A stretch of 64,000 nucleotides of DNA from Flavobacterium sp. J372 (GTDB lineage Bacteria > Bacteroidota > Bacteroidia > Flavobacteriales > Flavobacteriaceae), in NCBI RefSeq assembly GCF_024699965.1, contig NZ_JAJOMZ010000004.1, forward strand, positions 3,070,001 to 3,134,000. The letters run 5' to 3'. Below the pieces are notes generated by a model. That model was not told the DNA's origin. It did no database searches and saw nothing but the letters and a program-made list of their open reading frames with translations. A program made the position numbers and the translations under genes. Below are positions 1-9,838 of the stretch, piece after piece. Positions within the stretch are counted from its first letter, which is position 1. Every line of letters begins with the position of its first letter.

Positions 1-20
1 GAACGCTATGCAAAAACAAC

Positions 21-93
21 GGTACCTTAGCTCAGTTGGTAGAGCAATGGACTGAAAATCCATGTGTCCCTGGTTCGATTCCTGGAGGTACCA
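21..93 (+). tRNA. tRNA-Phe (GAA)
   Basis: Complete cloverleaf. The acceptor GGTACCT (21-27) pairs with AGGTACC (86-92). The D arm is GCTC/GAGC, the anticodon stem ATGGA/TCCAT encloses the loop CTGAAAA with anticodon GAA at 54-56, and the T loop reads TTCGATT. The discriminator base is A93 and the next bases are CAA, so the 3' CCA is not encoded. A rho-independent terminator follows directly. Confidence 0.97.
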
Positions 94-100
94 CAAGAAA

Positions 101-128
101 AACCCGCTTAAATTAAGCGGGTTTTTTT
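101..128 (+). terminator. Terminator after tRNA-Phe
   Basis: An 11-bp GC-containing inverted repeat (AACCCGCTTAA / TTAAGCGGGTT) is followed by a run of T. It lies 8 bases beyond the tRNA end, as expected for rho-independent termination of the tRNA transcript. Confidence 0.85.
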
Positions 129-148
129 ATGACTTCATCTCAAGACAT

Positions 149-183
149 TAAAAAATAGAAAACCCACTCAGTTTTGAGTGGGT
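149..183 (-). terminator. Terminator of the leftward secreted-protein gene
   Basis: Hairpin AACCCACTC / GAGTGGGTT (161-183). Read on the minus strand it is followed by a T-rich tail (TTCTATTTTTT). It lies about 20 bases downstream of the stop codon of the leftward adhesin-like gene. Confidence 0.8.
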
Positions 184-202
184 TTGAGATAGACTAATAA
201 AG

Positions 203-3200
203 TTAGTCTTTTATAATTTTGATTGTCTTATTCATAGCATCTGCCGAAACTTTTACTATATAATTACCTGCAGGCAGGCGTGACATATCAATTGATGCTT
301 CATTTTGGTTGATAGCAGTATTTATTACTGCCTGCCCAAGAAGGTTGTAAACCGTAACATTTGTAATTTCGCTTGTATATGACAGTTTCAACACATCTTT
401 TACAGGGTTAGGGTAATATGTAAATACACCTGCTTGTATCGGTGCAGTGCCTAATGCTGCATCTATAGCAATATCATCAAGATACAGGTCATATTCGTTT
501 GCATCTGAATAAGCATGGAAACCGAAATAATAGGTACCTGTTGTAGGAGCAGTAAATGTTACCTCATTTACTGTGGCGGCTGCTCCTGTAATTTCGGGGT
601 GGTCAGCCAGGTCAATTGTCATACCGTCTACATCAGGGCTAAGGCCATACATCACTTTCATTTTTTCAGTATAGGTATCTTCACTGTTGTTACCATACTT
701 GTATGAAATCTTATACGATTCTCCTGCTGTAAGCTGAAGGCCACGGGTAAATAACCATGCATCGGCAGCATAATCTGAATTATAAGAATACGATGCAACT
801 TTATTTGTAAAGCCATAACCAGGATTATTTTCTGTTGCCCAGTTATTACCTTCACCAGCATTAAAAGATGTCATACATCCGGCAAGTGCAGGTGTTACAG
901 CACTTTCAAAGTTTTCTGTGTAAGGCACAGTGCCCGCAACACATAATGTTGTGAATGTAACCGGGCCTATCCAGGCACCGTTACCATCTGTGCCACCACA
1001 TACAGAACGTACCCATACCTTATAAGCAGTATTATCTGTAAGGCTTGGTAGAGTATATGTAGTTACAGGTTGAACCGGGCTTGGAGTAAGTGTAGCTGGG
1101 TCAATTGTACTTACAGGTCCATAGGCTACCTGCCATCCGCTTTCGCTGCCGCCTGCTGTCCAGTTTACGTTTGCAGTGGCAGTAGTTATACCATCAACAT
1201 ATATATCATCAACATCTGCACATAGTGGCATAACTTCCCATTTAATATCATCAAGATATGCAGAGCTGTAGGTTCCTGTTATATTCCTTATACCAATGTA
1301 GGTGTCAGTACCGGTATAGTTTGTAAAGTCTACAACATATTCATCAAATTCATCACCAATTGTTATTTGATCGTATACTGTAAATGTTGCAGTATCTGTA
1401 TTACCGTTTAATGTACCTATTTCAAGTGTACCGCCGTTATAAATATACGATTGGAATTTAAGCCTGTGTGTTCCTGCGCCGAGTGTACTAAGGTTTGGAG
1501 ATACAAGCATCACATAGTCTTCTTCGCCTGAGTCGGATACATAAATTTCAACTGAATTTTCACCTGATACTGATGCTCCGCTTGTTGTTTCAACATAGGC
1601 ATATTGTGAAACCGTGTCACCTGAAACTATGGCTGACCAGCAACCAGGAAGCTCATCAGTATTTGTAGTATCAAAATCTTCATTAAATGTGGCTACAGGT
1701 AAGCATGCAGTTGTGAAAGTAACCGGACCAATCCATGCACCGTCACCAATTGTGCCGCCACAGGCAGAACGTACCCATACATTATAAGAGGTATTCGGAC
1801 TAAGCCCGCTTATAGATGCACCCGGGCTAACTGATGGCGCAGGCGATATCGGCGTAAGTGCTGAAGGATCTGTAGCCGTTGCCGGGCCATATACAACATC
1901 CCATGCAGACTCACCGCCATTGGCAATCCAAAATACTTCTGCAGAAGATGTAGTTATTGTATGTATTTCTATATCAGTTACATCAGCACATGCAGGTGCA
2001 ACTTCCCACCTTACATTATCAATATTTATTCCGGTATAAGTGATGTTACCGGCATATCTAAGGCCAATAAAGGTATCAGTACCTGTATACCCGGTAAAGT
2101 CAACAACATATTCAGTATAAGTACCCGTAAGGTCAATTGATTCCATGCTGGTAAATGTAGTACCATTGGTTGCAGAGCTTAAAGTACCTACTTCAAGGCT
2201 TGATGTACCATCTGTACGGGCCATAAACTTAAGGCGGTGTGTACCGGCAGATAAGTTGCCGAGATTTGGCATTACTGCTATAATATTAGAGTCGCTGCCA
2301 GAGTCATTATTATACAGTCTCAGGCCTTTTCCGCCCTCAACACCAGATCCGCCTGAAACTTCTATATAAGCGTACTGAGACACATCTTCACCATCAAATA
2401 TTGCTGCCCAGCAATCAGGCATTTCACCTGTTGGAGTAGATGTAAAGTTTTCACTGATTGCATTTACGGCCAGGCAAGCTGTTCTAAAAGTAATTGGGCC
2501 AATCCAAGCGCCGTCTCCATCTGTACCACCGCATACAGAGCGCACCCATGCATTATAAGCAGTGTTTGGTGTAAGGCCCGGTATGGTAGCCGCAGGTGTA
2601 CCTGTTGGTGCAGGTACAATTGGGTTAAGGCCTGTAGGGTCACTTACAGATTGTTCAGCATAAACAACATCCCATTGTGTTTCTGCGCCGCCCGGTGTCC
2701 AGCTCACAGATCCTGATGTAGTAGTTACGCCATCAACTGTAAGTGCGGTAACATCAGGACATAAAGGTGATAGTTCCCATCTTATGTTGTCAAGAAAAAC
2801 AGGATTGTAGGTTGACACATTTGGGTGACGGAAAGCAAGATAAGTATCTGTCCCTGTATAATCAGAAAAATCAACAACTGCTTCTGTATATGTGTTAGAA
2901 ACAGGAACGGTTTCCTTTAGTGTAAAAGTAGCGTTTGGTGTCTGGCTATTTACAGTACCTACTTCGATCTCACCGTCTCCGTAACCAACAGTATTGAATT
3001 TAACACGGTGTGTGCCGGTAGTCATTGTTGAAAGCGGTGGTGACACCAACATTATATTTGCTGTAGGTGCAGAGTCAGCGTTGGCAAGTTGGATGGAATT
3101 AGTGCTTTGGTATCCCATAAAATCTCCTGTCTCTATAAAAGCATAATTTGAAGCTCCTACAAGCAGTGCTGTCCAGCATTCAGGCACTTCTTCTAAAGCA

Positions 3201-3928
3201 GTTGTTTCAAAATTCTGCGTAAAGGCTGCAACTGAAGTGCATGCGGTTGAAAAGTTATACGGCCCTCCCCATGGGCTGTATTCTGAACCACAATCAGACC
3301 TTACATAAAACTTATATCCAGTTCCAACAGCAAGCGGCACTGTAGTTGTCCAGGCAGCAGTTGTCAATACCTGAGTTCCTGATGTAGAAGAAGTTGGTGC
3401 ATCTTCGTTTTCGCCAAGTACCAATACCTACCATGCCGTTTCACTGCCGCCTTGCGTCCATGTAAAAGATGCGCCTGTTGTTGTAACGGCCGAAAGCTGC
3501 GCATTTAATGGCAGCGGGCAAGACAAAACTGTAAGTATAGTAGCGGTAGAACATTCCGTATCAGTTCCGCAATCTGCATCTATACTGTAGTGCAGCCTGA
3601 TGCTTGAAGCTGTGATGTCATTTACCGTTAGCGGCGAAATACCGTGGGCAATCACGTTATCATCAGCGTCTTTCACTGTAAGATACCTGTGAACGGATGT
3701 ATCATCATTCCAGGTACATGTAAATTTGTAATCTCCGCCTACGGTGAGGCCGTTGATAACAGAATAATCTCCGGCATAAACGCAGTCAGAGATTTGTTGT
3801 GCCACCCCTGAATTATCAGATGTGGCAGGCGTTGAGGGGTACAAATCTTCACTTGTACATTGCCCGTAGGAAGGTATCAGATACCCCGCCAGTAGACACA
3901 AAAAAATTGTAATTTTTTTCATAATCAT
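203..3928 (-). CDS. Secreted fibronectin-III repeat protein with T9SS sorting domain, interrupted by an in-frame TAG
   Basis: A large cell-surface or secreted protein, probably an adhesin-like cargo of the type IX secretion system. It has an N-terminal signal peptide (MKKITIFLCLLAGYLIPSYG), then alternating fibronectin type III-like segments ('GDGAWIGP' and 'VRSVCGG' recur) and jelly-roll or MAM-like beta segments ending 'YLDDIKWEV'. The last ~75 residues form a typical type A sorting domain (YYPNPVKD, then 'VYNLLGQ', then 'GNYIVKV'). The reading frame is continuous over 1,241 codons except for one TAG at 3428-3430, placed where the sister repeats read Trp-Gln/Asp-Val; a single CAG-to-TAG change explains it. 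The part after the stop has only a TTG as apparent start and no signal peptide, so it is not an independent gene. It is either a real nonsense mutation or a base-call error. The ligand is unknown. Confidence 0.85.
955..3290 (-). repeat. ~765-bp tandem repeats encoding FN3 plus beta-sandwich units
   Basis: The stretch encoding 'GAWIGP..TF.T.C' recurs near 965, 1728 and 2499, with a degenerate copy near 3260, giving a period of about 765 bases (~255 residues). The copies have diverged, so this is an old internal duplication within one protein and not a mobile repeat. It is a natural spot for recombination or misassembly. Confidence 0.75.
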
Positions 3929-4273
3929 TTGTCAGATTTTTGTTTGCAGTGACTAAGTTATTAAAGTTTTAATACAAAAAATGTAGATAAAACAATTATC
4001 ACAAAGTACTTCAGAGGTGTGTAATTTATAACTATTATAAATTAGGATTTATCAACACATAATGGAACTGCCTGGCTTTAAAAAACTTACCTGACAATGC
4101 ACCAATAATGCGATAGTACTACTATGATTGAGCCCAATTATTTTTCTTGCGACTGCCGTTTTTAAACTTAAAACGTAAAGGATGGGTGTGCAGCTATTAT
4201 GATTTCTTTAACACATTCTTTTATAAATCACAAACACCTTTGAATGCTACCGGCTGTTTCTTAAATTTAGCAC
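3929..4273. other. 345-bp divergent intergenic region
   Basis: This separates the leftward adhesin-like gene from the rightward DUF255 gene. It is AT-rich and I see no ORF, RNA or strong hairpin. Both genes must be transcribed from here. On the plus strand a TTTG at 4239-4242 lies 19 bases before TAAATTTA (4262-4269), close to the Bacteroidetes -33/-7 pattern. It would start transcription almost at the ATG at 4274 (leaderless), so I treat it as weak. Confidence 0.4.
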
Positions 4274-6295
4274 ATGAATGAACTATCTCTTGAAACCAGC
4301 CCATACCTGCTGCAACACGCCAATAACCCCATTTTCTGGAAAGCATGGAGCGACAAAACCCTTGCCGAAGCTAAAACCTCAAACAAGCTCATGGTGCTGA
4401 GTGTAGGCTATTCTGCCTGTCACTGGTGCCATGTTATGGAACATGAAAGCTTTGAAGATGAAGAGGTAGCAGCTGTTATGAACGAGCACTATATCTCGAT
4501 AAAGGTTGACCGTGAAGAGCGCCCTGATGTTGATGCAACATACATGAAAGCTGTGCAGCTCATGACAAACCAGGGTGGCTGGCCCATGAATGTGGTGCTG
4601 CTGCCTGACGGAAGGCCGGTATGGGGCGGCACTTACTTCAGGAAAAACGACTGGATAAACGCACTCACGCAGCTACAGGAACTTTTTGAACGAGATCCTT
4701 CAAAAATGGAAGAGTACGCTTCAAAACTGCATGATGGCCTTCAGGCAATAAGCCTGCCGGTATTACCTGCAAAAGATGACTTACCGGGTGTTGAAGCCAT
4801 TGAACCGCTTATAAAAAAATGGATGAAAAGCTTTGACTGGGAGTTTGGCGGATATGCCCGGGCGCCGAAGTTTATGATGCCGGTTAATTACATCTTCCTT
4901 CAGCATTACGGCTACAGGTATAACGTACCGCAGCTTCTGGAATTTACTGACCTTACGCTTACACGTATGGCACACGGCGGGCTGTTTGACGTATTGGGCG
5001 GCGGCTTCTCCCGCTATTCGGTTGATATGAAGTGGCATGTGCCGCATTTTGAGAAAATGCTGTATGACAATGGGCAGCTCATGAGCCTCTATGCCCAGGC
5101 CTACCGCCGTACCAAAAATCCTTTGTACAAGGAGGTGATTGAAAAAACACACGGTTACATTAAAAGAGAGCAGACATTGCCCAATGGTGCGTTTTATTCA
5201 GCCTTGGATGCCGACAGCCTTGATATGGCGGGCCATCTTGAAGAAGGCGCCTTCTACGTTTGGGAAAAACAGGAACTCTGCGACCTTCTGGGTACTGACT
5301 TTGAGGTTTTTGCAGAGGTTTTTAATATAAATGAGATAGGATTTTGGGAAAACGGCAAGTATGTACTCATACAAGTAGAACCGCTGAAAGAACTGGCAGA
5401 AATAACCGGGCTTACCCTTGAGCAATTAAAAAGTAAGAAACAGCAATGGGAAAAACTGCTGTTTACAGAAAGGGAAAAACGCCCGCGCCCGCGCCTTGAC
5501 GATAAAACCCTCACTTCATGGAATGCCCTCATGCTGAAAGGCTATGCCGATGCATACAAGGCGTTGGGTAACGAGGAATACAGAAATGCTGCTGAGAGTA
5601 ATGCGCAATTCTTACTCAATACCATGTGGCAGGAAGATGGGAGCCTGCTGCGAACATATAAAAAAGATACTGCAAAGATAAGCGGCTTCCTTGAAGATTA
5701 TGCCAATGCCGCTGATGCGCTTATTACTTTATATGAAGCCACGCTTAATGAAGAGTGGCTCTCGGCGGCAAAGCAACTGGCTGATTATGCTCTTGACCAT
5801 TTTTATGATGGCAAGCAGCCTTTCCTCAGCTATACCCAGCTTGATGGGGAGCAGCTTATCGCGCCGCATTATGAAATTGAAGACAACGTGATTCCGGCAT
5901 CAAACTCGGTAATGGCAATTGTACTGAAAAAGCTGGGAACATTTTATGGCAACACGCATTACGAAGAAATGGCCCGCACCATGCTGCTGCACATCAAACC
6001 CGGGCTTGATTATCCTTCAGCCTTCGCTAACTGGATGGAGCTATGGCTCAGTTTCCTGCCGGGAAGCAAAGAACTTGCAGTTACAGGAGAAGGGGCTTTT
6101 GAAACTGTAAGGCAAATAAACAGTGAATATTTGCCGCATGTTGCCGTTGCAGGTTCAGATGCGGCATCTACAATTCCATTCCTGCACGACAGGTTTGCCA
6201 ATAACGGCCTAATGTTTTATGTTTGCGAAAACAAAGCCTGTAACCTGCCGGTTTCAGCACAGGCAGAAGCCCTGGCGCAGTTACAGAAATTATAA
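4274..6295 (+). CDS. Thioredoxin-domain/DUF255 protein (YyaL, SPATA20 family)
   Basis: 673 residues, the normal size for the family. The N-terminal ~160 residues form a thioredoxin-like DUF255 domain with C49-H-W-C52 inside the signature 'SACHWCHVMEHESFED'. The rest is an (alpha/alpha)6-barrel-like part related to N-acylglucosamine 2-epimerases ('HVPHFEKMLYDNGQL', 'DDKTLTSWNALM'). No signal peptide is visible, so it is cytoplasmic. The family is widespread but its substrate is not established; the fold suggests a carbohydrate or redox role. The mscS gene starts 3 bases after its stop, so the two are probably cotranscribed. Confidence 0.88.
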   Translation: MNELSLETSPYLLQHANNPIFWKAWSDKTLAEAKTSNKLMVLSVGYSACHWCHVMEHESFEDEEVAAVMNEHYISIKVDREERPDVDATYMKAVQLMTNQGGWPMNVVLLPDGRPVWGGTYFRKNDWINALTQLQELFERDPSKMEEYASKLHDGLQAISLPVLPAKDDLPGVEAIEPLIKKWMKSFDWEFGGYARAPKFMMPVNYIFLQHYGYRYNVPQLLEFTDLTLTRMAHGGLFDVLGGGFSRYSVDMKWHVPHFEKMLYDNGQLMSLYAQAYRRTKNPLYKEVIEKTHGYIKREQTLPNGAFYSALDADSLDMAGHLEEGAFYVWEKQELCDLLGTDFEVFAEVFNINEIGFWENGKYVLIQVEPLKELAEITGLTLEQLKSKKQQWEKLLFTEREKRPRPRLDDKTLTSWNALMLKGYADAYKALGNEEYRNAAESNAQFLLNTMWQEDGSLLRTYKKDTAKISGFLEDYANAADALITLYEATLNEEWLSAAKQLADYALDHFYDGKQPFLSYTQLDGEQLIAPHYEIEDNVIPASNSVMAIVLKKLGTFYGNTHYEEMARTMLLHIKPGLDYPSAFANWMELWLSFLPGSKELAVTGEGAFETVRQINSEYLPHVAVAGSDAASTIPFLHDRFANNGLMFYVCENKACNLPVSAQAEALAQLQKL

Positions 6296-6298
6296 TGT

Positions 6299-7132
6299 AT
6301 GAAAGAGATTGATTATTACTGGGATAAGCTCAATGCCATGACGGTTGAGTATGCTCCCAAGGTTGTTGTTGCGGCCATAACGCTCATCATTGGTTTACTT
6401 ATCATCAAGCTTTTCAGGCGTGTATTGAAAAGGCTGATGACCGAGCGCGACTTCGATCCTACCCTGCTCAAATTCGTAATGGATGTTTTCACCTGGATAT
6501 TCCGGGTACTGCTTATCATAAGCGTTATTGGCAAGCTGGGTGTTGAAACCACATCATTTGTGGCAGCTATTGGAGCCGCAGGTTTAGCAATAGGCTTATC
6601 GTTGCAGGGCTCGCTTTCCAACTTTGCAGGCGGACTGCTTATCGTTATGTTCAAACCGTTCAGGGTAGGAGATTATATAGAAGCTCAGGGGCAGGCCGGC
6701 ACGGTAAACAGTATCCAGATATTCAGTACACGCATCATTACACCAAACAACCAGGTAATATATTTGCCAAACGGTGCACTCTCAAACGGTACTATTAAAA
6801 ATTTCTCCCAAGAGCCATTGAGACGTACAGAAATTGTAATTAGTGTAGCCTACTCAAGCAACCTGCAACAGGTAAAAGATGCAATTATGAAGATTGCCAA
6901 CGAAGACCCACGGGTTTTAAAAGATCCTGCACCGAGAACCGAAGTAAGGACTTTAGGGGAAAGCGGTATTGACGTTGTTGTATTTATGTGGGCTGAAAGG
7001 CCAAATTACATTCAGCTGGTTTCAGATTTTTATGAAAAGGTTAAGTTAGCATTTGAGCGCGAAGGTATTGAACTGCCATTCCCGCAGCGTGACCTTCACA
7101 TTAAAAACCTACCGGGCGATCCTAAAGCTTAG
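6299..7132 (+). CDS. mscS: Small-conductance mechanosensitive channel (MscS family)
   Basis: 277 residues. An N-terminal region with about three membrane segments (roughly residues 15-40, 60-85 and 85-110) ends in the Ala/Gly-rich pore helix ('GLAIGLSLQGSLSNFAGG'). A beta domain ('FRVGDYIE', 'GTVNSIQIFSTRI', 'PNGALSNGTIKN') and an alpha/beta C-terminal domain follow. This is the E. coli MscS-like architecture: an inner-membrane valve that releases solutes on hypo-osmotic shock. It starts 3 bases after the DUF255 gene. Its stop abuts a decayed copy of the tsaB tail, suggesting that mscS and tsaB were originally convergent neighbours. Confidence 0.92.
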   Translation: MKEIDYYWDKLNAMTVEYAPKVVVAAITLIIGLLIIKLFRRVLKRLMTERDFDPTLLKFVMDVFTWIFRVLLIISVIGKLGVETTSFVAAIGAAGLAIGLSLQGSLSNFAGGLLIVMFKPFRVGDYIEAQGQAGTVNSIQIFSTRIITPNNQVIYLPNGALSNGTIKNFSQEPLRRTEIVISVAYSSNLQQVKDAIMKIANEDPRVLKDPAPRTEVRTLGESGIDVVVFMWAERPNYIQLVSDFYEKVKLAFEREGIELPFPQRDLHIKNLPGDPKA

Positions 7133-7162
7133 CTATTTCCCCGCAATAAAATCTTTCAGGTA
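7133..7162 (-). repeat. Duplicated remnant of the tsaB 3' end (upstream copy)
   Basis: These 30 bases match 7891-7920, the true 3' end of tsaB, at 28 of 30 positions; similarity fades beyond. Read leftward it still encodes 'LKDFIAGK' and a stop. The two copies bracket the orphan gene at 7185-7727. Confidence 0.85.
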
Positions 7163-7184
7163 AAAGGAATTTTAAAAACCAGAT

Positions 7185-7727
7185 TTAGGAAACTTCTATG
7201 TATGAATTAAATATAACTTGGAGCGTAACATCAATAAAAGGATTTCCCTCACCATCAATGCCGCCTTTACCTCGTATCCTGCTTAGGCTTAGCTTACATG
7301 TTTCGCCATACCATCTGTGGTAAATATCGCCTGAATCTTCTTTAATATATTCAGATTCTCCAATTGTTTTACAGAATGAATGATGCAGATATTTTAAGTC
7401 TTCAATTAGAACATTTGAGGATGAAGGGTCATTAAAATTTTCAGTTTTAGATAATGCTATTAACATTAGTTTGTCATTCTTAAACCCTAAAATTATTTTA
7501 TGAAAATGAACTTCAAATACATAATATAAATCTAATGTCTGTGGTTCTAATAGATAGTAACTAACACCATATTCCGTTTTTAAAAACTTTAAATCCTTTA
7601 TATCGGCTCTAACAGTTCCAAACTTTAATGTTTTAAAGCCATTTTTTTGATCTAAAACAGATACATTTTGACCAACCGCATATCCATTTATAATTATTAA
7701 AAAGCAGATAAGTAGTATTTTTTTCAT
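7185..7727 (-). CDS. Hypothetical exported protein
   Basis: 180 residues, not recognised. A clear signal peptide (MKKILLICFLIIINGYAVGQ, cleavage after about residue 19) predicts export to the periplasm or outside. The mature part is mixed alpha/beta with scattered aromatic residues and two Cys (in 'HHSFCKTIGE' and 'GETCKLSL') that could form a disulfide. There is no lipobox and no C-terminal sorting domain. Its DNA looks more AT-rich than the neighbours. It sits between two copies of the tsaB 3' tail, which suggests recent insertion between mscS and tsaB. The ~160 bases upstream presumably hold its promoter. Confidence 0.75.
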   Translation of the reverse strand: MKKILLICFLIIINGYAVGQNVSVLDQKNGFKTLKFGTVRADIKDLKFLKTEYGVSYYLLEPQTLDLYYVFEVHFHKIILGFKNDKLMLIALSKTENFNDPSSSNVLIEDLKYLHHSFCKTIGESEYIKEDSGDIYHRWYGETCKLSLSRIRGKGGIDGEGNPFIDVTLQVIFNSYIEVS

Positions 7728-7890
7728 ATAAAACTATTTAAAATACATTAAAATTCGGTTCACGTCATTGATGATTATTTAAAATCCGTCACATCCGCAT
7801 TACGGCCGTCAAGGGCTTAAAATCCCGTTCTCAGCATCTAACTTATGTCTTTGTGGAATATATCTGTCGAATTTAGTAAAAAAGGAGACA

Positions 7891-7920
7891 CTACTTCCCC
7901 GCAATGAAATCTTTCAGGTA
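7891..7920 (-). repeat. tsaB 3' end, second member of the flanking repeat pair
   Basis: The last 30 bases of the intact tsaB gene, 28/30 identical to 7133-7162. See the finding on the duplicated tail. Confidence 0.85.
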
Positions 7921-8550
7921 GTAAGGTTCAAAATAAGCGACATCTACAGTGTCGCTATTTTTATATCCGGCGTATGATAAAACACCCATTTGTGCCGCCG
8001 ACGGAAAAAGAATCTCATCATGGTAAATGAACTTATTGGCTGTCAGCAAGGCTTTACATTTGGCAGCTCCGTCACCAACCAGGTGAAGCGGGCCATCAAA
8101 TCCGGCAAAACTGTCTTCAGTAATTATCTCTGCTTCCGTATCCCTGATTTTAGTGTGACTATGACTAAAAGCTGCAGTATAAGCTTCCATCCTGCGGGCA
8201 TCAATCATCGGAATGATAGAGCCATTTTCAGGCGATATGGCGTGAGCGAGCACCTCAAGGGTATCAACAGCTATCAGCGGAATATTTAGCGCATAGCAAA
8301 GCCCTTTTGCAGCTGAAACGCCTATGCGCAGCCCGGTATAAGAACCCGGCCCCATACTTACGGCAACGGCATTTAAACTTTTGTAATCAACACCAGCTTC
8401 CTTAAGAACATCTTCTATAAATACGTGCAGTTTTTCAGCATGGGTATAGCCTTCACCTGCATACTCTTTCAATGCAATGGTTTTACCATCTTTTGCAAGG
8501 CTTACAGAACAATTACGGGTTGCCGTTTCAAGATTGAGTATGTATGCCAT
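7891..8550 (-). CDS. tsaB: tRNA threonylcarbamoyladenosine biosynthesis protein TsaB
   Basis: 219 residues. TsaB is an ASKHA-fold partner of TsaD, with which (and TsaE) it makes the t6A37 modification of ANN-decoding tRNAs in the cytoplasm. Family hallmarks are the start 'ILNLETATRNCSVSL', 'HAEKLH' near residue 40, and 'VSMGPGSYTGLRIGVSAAKG' around residues 64-83. It lacks the full metal-binding set of TsaD, as expected. Its ATG overlaps the stop of the preceding efflux adaptor gene by one base (TAATG), so the two are translationally coupled. Confidence 0.93.
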   Translation of the reverse strand: MAYILNLETATRNCSVSLAKDGKTIALKEYAGEGYTHAEKLHVFIEDVLKEAGVDYKSLNAVAVSMGPGSYTGLRIGVSAAKGLCYALNIPLIAVDTLEVLAHAISPENGSIIPMIDARRMEAYTAAFSHSHTKIRDTEAEIITEDSFAGFDGPLHLVGDGAAKCKALLTANKFIYHDEILFPSAAQMGVLSYAGYKNSDTVDVAYFEPYYLKDFIAGK

Positions 8551-9836
8551 TACTTTTTAGCCTCTCCCTGCTTTTTTACTTTGTCCCCCGGCTTCAGCTC
8601 TTTTGACACCAGCGTATATGGCCCGGTTATCACTTCATCGCCTTTTTTCACGCCTTTAAGCACTTCAATATTGGTATTGTCCTGTATACCCGTGGTTACT
8701 ACGCGCAACTCTGCTTTATCGCCAACCTTCACAAATACGCATTCGTATTTCTTTTCGGCCACGGCATTTTCTTTGTTTTCAGGCTTAGGAGTATCTGTTG
8801 CAGGCTTTTTTGTGGCAGATGTATCTGTCTTCACAACAACTGAACTTATCGGCACAGCAATGATATTTTCCTTCCTCTCGGTAATGATGTCTACCGTAGC
8901 AGTCATACCCGGACGGAAAGGTGAGAAGTTTGCAGGTTTGCCTTTAGTCATATCTGCATAGCTATCCTTAAGTATGCGCACCTTAACCTTAAAGTTTGTT
9001 ACCTGGTCGGCAGTTTGAGCAGCATTGGCAGAGTTAGATATACCGGTAACCACGCCTTTAAACTTGCGGCGCAGGTAAGCATCCACTTCAATTTCGGCTT
9101 CATCGCCAATTTCTATTTTCACAATGTCGTTTTCATTCACATCAACCTCTACCTCCATGTTGTTAAGGTCAGCCACGCGAAGAATTTCGGTACCGGCCAT
9201 TTGCTGCGTACCCACTACCCTTTCGCCAAGTTCGGCGTCAAGCTTAGAAATGGTTCCGTCAACCGGAGAGTATATTGTAGTCCTGTTCAGGTTATCGCGC
9301 GCTTCAGTCACCGTTGCACCCGCACTCTGTACACTAAAGTAAGCCGACTGCTTGTTAGCCTGCGCCACTTCATAAGCTGATGTTATCTTATCCCATTCAG
9401 ATTTTGAGATAACACCTTTTTCAAGCAGCTTTTTGTTACGGTCATAGTTTGCCTTTGCCTCTTTAAGCTGCGCATCAGCCTGGCTAAGCCCTGCCTTTGC
9501 AGTAGATAATGATGCAGCGCTGCGGCTCACTCCACTTTGGTACAGGTCAGGATTTACACGCACCAGCAGCTGGCCTCTTTTAACAGCCTGCCCTTCCTTT
9601 ATCGGCAGCTCAATAATTTCACCCGATACTTCAGATGATATTTTAACCTCTACTTCAGGCTGTACCTTGCCCGTGGCGCTCACCACTTCGGTAAGCGCTA
9701 TTTCTTTCACAATAGAAGTCTCAACCTGAAGGCCGGTGTCGTTATTGCCGATTGCACCTGTTTTCTTAAGTACAACAAGTAATATTATTACGGCCACTAT
9801 GCCGCCCAGCAGGTAGTAAAGCGTTTTTTTAGACAT
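8550..9836 (-). CDS. Efflux periplasmic adaptor subunit (MacA/HlyD/RND type)
   Basis: 428 residues: one N-terminal membrane anchor (about residues 5-24), then a lipoyl-like half domain ('VKISSEVSGEIIELPIKEGQ'), a long alpha-hairpin (about residues 100-180, 'LLEKGVISKSEWDK'), the second lipoyl half ('IYSPVDGTISKLDAELGERV'), a beta-barrel and a membrane-proximal domain ('GVKKGDEVITGP'). Such proteins bridge an inner-membrane transporter to a TolC channel. It follows the TolC gene by 2 bases and no transporter gene is adjacent, so the partner (a MacB-like ABC or an RND pump) must be elsewhere. Low-complexity Lys/Thr/Pro residues near 340-360 form a linker. The substrate is unknown. Confidence 0.88.
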   Translation of the reverse strand: MSKKTLYYLLGGIVAVIILLVVLKKTGAIGNNDTGLQVETSIVKEIALTEVVSATGKVQPEVEVKISSEVSGEIIELPIKEGQAVKRGQLLVRVNPDLYQSGVSRSAASLSTAKAGLSQADAQLKEAKANYDRNKKLLEKGVISKSEWDKITSAYEVAQANKQSAYFSVQSAGATVTEARDNLNRTTIYSPVDGTISKLDAELGERVVGTQQMAGTEILRVADLNNMEVEVDVNENDIVKIEIGDEAEIEVDAYLRRKFKGVVTGISNSANAAQTADQVTNFKVKVRILKDSYADMTKGKPANFSPFRPGMTATVDIITERKENIIAVPISSVVVKTDTSATKKPATDTPKPENKENAVAEKKYECVFVKVGDKAELRVVTTGIQDNTNIEVLKGVKKGDEVITGPYTLVSKELKPGDKVKKQGEAKK

Positions 9837-9838
9837 GG

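Noticed and set aside
3422..3424. TTG at 3424 as start of an independent 1,073-residue gene
   Set aside because: No signal peptide or promoter, starts mid-domain, and is in the same frame as the upstream signal-peptide part across one TAG.
8425..8961. 178-codon ORF antisense to tsaB and the efflux adaptor
   Set aside because: Spans two confident genes on the other strand, Ser/Thr/Phe-rich shadow frame.
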